Source: an uncultured Prevotellaceae bacterium
Lineage (GTDB): Bacteria; Bacteroidota; Bacteroidia; Bacteroidales; Muribaculaceae
NCBI GenBank assembly: GCA_947302275.1
Contig: CAMYUW010000026.1
Span: 1-35,260, forward strand
Direction of reading: 5' to 3'
Length of the DNA stretch: 35,260 nucleotides
Every line of letters begins with the position of its first letter. Within the stretch, counting starts at the first letter, position 1. Positions 32,985 to 35,260 of this stretch are shown one piece after another. The position numbers were made by a program, and so were the translations under genes. A model generated the notes under the pieces. That model saw nothing but the letters and a program-made list of their open reading frames with translations. It did no database searches and had not been told where the DNA came from.

Positions 32985-35042
32985 ATGAGAACATTTTTAA
33001 TATTAGTTGCATTTGCTTTCATGGGCTTAAGTGTTTCGGCTCAAGACGTTTCGATCCAATGTGACAGCGTGATGACTGACACGTTGCCCGAGATGATTGT
33101 GACGGCTAAGGGGCAGATTGAGACGGCCAACAAAGCCATTCTGGTGCCTACGGCTTCTCTGCGCAAGCACGCTGCCAATGCGCTAGACCTGACTGAACTG
33201 ATGAATGTTGCGGGTCTGGTGGTGTCGCCGCAGGATAAATCGGTGACAACACACTCAGGCGGCGAGGTAGTGCTGTGCATCAATGGCGTGGCAGCCCGCG
33301 TCGAGGATGTGGCCATGCTGCAGGCACAGGATGTGGCCAGCGTGGAGTATCTTCGCGCTCCTTCTGGCAAATGGACAGGCAAAGCAGCAGTACTCAATTA
33401 CGTTGTCCGCAATTCAGGCGGCAACGTCTATCTCTCAGCCGACGAGGGGTTCATTTTTCAGCGTGGTGAGTATGTGGCCGCGGTCGATTACACCCGTGGC
33501 AAGACCAAGCTGCGTCTGGCGGCTATGAGCAACTGGGATCGCAACCACAGTTATGTGGAGGAGTCAGGGCTCTACACCTTTGCTGACGGGCATCAGCTGA
33601 CCCGCTACTACAGCCCGGACCATGCTCTCGCTCGCCACCACAGCGAGGATGTGCGCTTTGAGTTGACCAACAAGGGCGATGCCCACCGCTTCAACCTTGC
33701 TCTCGGCCTGGATGCAGCAACCGTGCCGGCCCAGGACATGAAAACTGCCGTGATCTATCCCGCCGATACCACGACCATGCATCGTCACTCGGACAGCAAG
33801 GCCCTGTCGCCCAACATCTCGCTTGAATACACCAAGTGGCTGCCCGCCAGTCAGACCATACAGTTTGTCGCCAGCGGTAGCTATGGCCACAATACCTATC
33901 ACAGCCTGTATGAGGAAACAGGTCAGTGCGCAGTGACCTCGCATGTCAAGGAAGACAACTTCGCACTGGCAGGGCAAGGGCTCTACTTCAAGACGTTTGC
34001 CAATCAACTGATGTTGATGCTGACGGCAGGGCACACGCTCACCAACTACAAGGATCACTATAGCGGCACCTCGACCGGCTATCAGCACTTGGTCACAAAT
34101 GTCACGACAGCCATGCTGCAGCTCAGCCGTTCGGCTGGCAGCGTGTCGTGGTATGCCACGGCTGGCGTTTCCAATTCGGCGGTGTCGCTGGGCGGCAAGC
34201 ACTACAACTACTGCAGCCCCATTGCCTACTATGGTGGCAACTACGTTCCACGGCAGGATCTGTCTCTCTCGCTGAATGGCGTGCTGACCCATACGCTATT
34301 CGACCCCAGCAACAAGAACAGCATGACACTGCCCGTCTCGTTCTTTGAGGCCACGCAAGGAAACCCCGACATCGAGCCCCTGCAGGTGTTGAGCAACACG
34401 CTGTCGCTGAGCAAGCAGTGGGGCAAGCACTCGCTGGCTGTCTCCTATATGAGTTACATCTACTTCAATAACATCGTGCATCAGTACTATGCCGACCCGT
34501 CGGTCATCTATGACAAGAAACTGAATGACGGTAACTTCTATGGCAACATGCTCAGCGCGAGTTGGTCATTCAGTGCTTTGAGCGACCGCCTGCGCGTGGG
34601 CCTGACGGGTATAGGCGAGTACAACGCTGTACGCGGCGATGTGTATGACCTGTCACGGACAATCGTTCGCGGCCGTGCCGGCGTGACCTGGCTGCAGGGA
34701 GACTTCAAGTTTGGCGCAAACTTTGGGACTCCATCCACTCAACTCGACATCCGCGAGCCGTTCCTGGTGCATGACCCCATGAAACTGGACTTCTTGGCCG
34801 GATGGAACCACAACGGCTGGAGTGTGGAACTACGGCTTAATAACCCCTTCTGCCGCTACTACAAAAGCCATGAATGGATGGACTATGGCTGCTACAATAT
34901 GGACCGCTGGCGCATGAACGAATCAGCAGGCCGTAACGTGAGCCTAAAGGTGACCTACGCCCTCAATTTCGGCAAAAAGACCGACCGTAGCGACGTGCAG
35001 ATCAATCCCGTCATCAACAGCGCCATCATGAAATCATTGTAA
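32985..35042 (+). CDS. Outer-membrane plug/beta-barrel protein (TonB-dependent-receptor-like)
   Basis: A 685-residue protein with a signal peptide (residues 1-19, ending VSAQ). Residues about 35-145 look like a TonB-dependent-receptor plug: LPEMIVTAKG, VVLCINGVAAR, then VEYLRAPSGKWTGKAAVLNYVV. The rest alternates polar and aromatic residues as in a 20-odd-strand barrel. It lacks the N-terminal carboxypeptidase-regulatory-like domain seen in many Bacteroidota receptors of this group and is short for a full receptor. There is no SusD partner. The C-terminus does not end in the usual aromatic residue but in IMKSL. The ligand is unknown. It is divergent from the LuxR-type regulator gene and is followed by a strong terminator. 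Confidence 0.83.
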   Translation: MRTFLILVAFAFMGLSVSAQDVSIQCDSVMTDTLPEMIVTAKGQIETANKAILVPTASLRKHAANALDLTELMNVAGLVVSPQDKSVTTHSGGEVVLCINGVAARVEDVAMLQAQDVASVEYLRAPSGKWTGKAAVLNYVVRNSGGNVYLSADEGFIFQRGEYVAAVDYTRGKTKLRLAAMSNWDRNHSYVEESGLYTFADGHQLTRYYSPDHALARHHSEDVRFELTNKGDAHRFNLALGLDAATVPAQDMKTAVIYPADTTTMHRHSDSKALSPNISLEYTKWLPASQTIQFVASGSYGHNTYHSLYEETGQCAVTSHVKEDNFALAGQGLYFKTFANQLMLMLTAGHTLTNYKDHYSGTSTGYQHLVTNVTTAMLQLSRSAGSVSWYATAGVSNSAVSLGGKHYNYCSPIAYYGGNYVPRQDLSLSLNGVLTHTLFDPSNKNSMTLPVSFFEATQGNPDIEPLQVLSNTLSLSKQWGKHSLAVSYMSYIYFNNIVHQYYADPSVIYDKKLNDGNFYGNMLSASWSFSALSDRLRVGLTGIGEYNAVRGDVYDLSRTIVRGRAGVTWLQGDFKFGANFGTPSTQLDIREPFLVHDPMKLDFLAGWNHNGWSVELRLNNPFCRYYKSHEWMDYGCYNMDRWRMNESAGRNVSLKVTYALNFGKKTDRSDVQINPVINSAIMKSL

Positions 35043-35124
35043 ACCATAGATATTCGATAGTTAAAAACGAGCGCAACCGACTGTAGATATTAACGCACAG
35101 AAATAGCTTCTTCGATACCGTGGT

Positions 35125-35163
35125 CAGCCGAGGGTGATTTCATATCCTCGGCTGGACTTTTTT
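35125..35163 (+). terminator. Rho-independent terminator of the barrel gene
   Basis: CAGCCGAGG (35125-35133) pairs perfectly with CCTCGGCTG (35146-35154) around a 12-nt loop, and TTTTTT follows at 35158-35163. It lies 82 bp after the stop. Confidence 0.88.
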
Positions 35164-35198
35164 GCAAAATGATTAAAATTTCTTAAATCTCATGATAT

Positions 35199-35219
35199 AT
35201 TTATCGTTTTTCGATAAAT
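35199..35219. repeat. Perfect AT-rich inverted repeat ATTTATCG-N5-CGATAAAT
   Basis: Two 8-bp arms flank a TTTTT centre. The site lies 5 bp upstream of the -7 box of the right-edge gene, so it overlaps the core promoter and could be a repressor operator. The flanking GATATAT and ATATATC extend the symmetry imperfectly. Confidence 0.65.
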
Positions 35220-35224
35220 TGATA

Positions 35225-35232
35225 TATCTTTG
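35225..35232 (+). promoter_or_regulatory. Promoter -7 box of the right-edge gene
   Basis: TATCTTTG fits TAnnTTTG and lies 8 bp before the ATG at 35241, giving an almost leaderless transcript. No -33 TTTG is seen; the inverted repeat occupies part of that region. Confidence 0.6.
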
Positions 35233-35240
35233 TAGCGGAA

Positions 35241-35260
35241 ATGAACATTAAAAGAGTTGT
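35241..35260 (+). CDS. Partial gene at right edge (N-terminus only)
   Basis: Only ATG plus five further complete codons are visible (MNIKRV, then GT). The product cannot be named. It is called because it directly follows a good -7 box and an operator-like inverted repeat. If this ATG is not the start, translation would begin beyond the window. Confidence 0.4.

Noticed and set aside
33564..34292. 242-codon leftward open frame inside the barrel gene
   Set aside because: It is antisense to a coding region with plug and barrel features; rich in shadow-frame residues and without a promoter.

Overview
The window looks like a chromosome segment of a Bacteroidota member of the order Bacteroidales. 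A Muribaculaceae, Prevotellaceae or Bacteroidaceae genome is likely; the family cannot be fixed by eye. The main evidence is the recurring Bacteroidota promoter signature (a -7 box TAnnTTTG, often with TTTG or TTG about 20 bp upstream). Supporting evidence is the general lack of Shine-Dalgarno sequences, lipoproteins with short lipoboxes, a Por-type C-terminal sorting domain, and an outer-membrane plug/barrel protein beside a LuxR-type regulator. I see no tRNA, rRNA, CRISPR, insertion sequence or phage gene.

Layout. (1) 1-43 holds the start of a leftward secreted-protein gene. (2) 372-7880 is a tight rightward run: membrane zinc peptidase, hisS, Crp/Fnr regulator, TSCPD-domain protein, two lipoproteins (the second ending in a BamE-like motif), PhnP-like metallo-hydrolase, an orphan umuD and an LtaS-like membrane sulfatase-fold enzyme. 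(3) 7941-9214 pairs a hemerythrin/RIC-like protein with a LuxR-type regulator whose receiver lacks the phosphoacceptor Asp. (4) 9285-12196 holds an MlaE/MlaF-type lipid ABC transporter pair, an HD hydrolase and a class I glutamine amidotransferase. (5) 12270-15514 carries the preQ0/queuosine genes queF-queC (+) and queD-queE (-), with fabD between them. (6) 15577-17091 is a leftward WG-repeat lipoprotein. (7) 17311-23821 is a five-gene rightward operon: PST flippase, a QueC-like PP-loop protein with four cysteines, acyltransferase-3, SDR and MenD-like ThDP enzyme. It has no recognisable glycosyltransferase. (8) 24029-25967 is groES-groEL behind a sequence matching the sigma-54 consensus, ending in a strong terminator. 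(9) 26063-27532 is an NhaC-type antiporter (-). (10) 27768-31509 carries a secreted sorting-domain protein, an M1 aminopeptidase and a 57-residue winged-helix-like protein. (11) 31510-32038 has no convincing gene but several strong hairpins. (12) 32039-35042 is a divergent LuxR-type regulator and outer-membrane plug/barrel pair. Between them lie two identical ACCCTTTTGGGT sites, each just upstream of one of the two divergent promoters. (13) The right edge begins another gene behind a perfect AT-rich inverted repeat.

How the genes work together. Most of the window is housekeeping (translation, chaperonin, fatty acid synthesis, tRNA modification, lipid transport). The parts most likely to hold undescribed biology are the 17.3-23.8 kb operon, which appears to make and export a modified small glycan or other polar metabolite; the regulator/barrel pair with its symmetric operator array; and the structured intergenic region before that pair. 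Coordinates and motifs were read by eye. Family assignments rest on remembered signatures, not on database searches.
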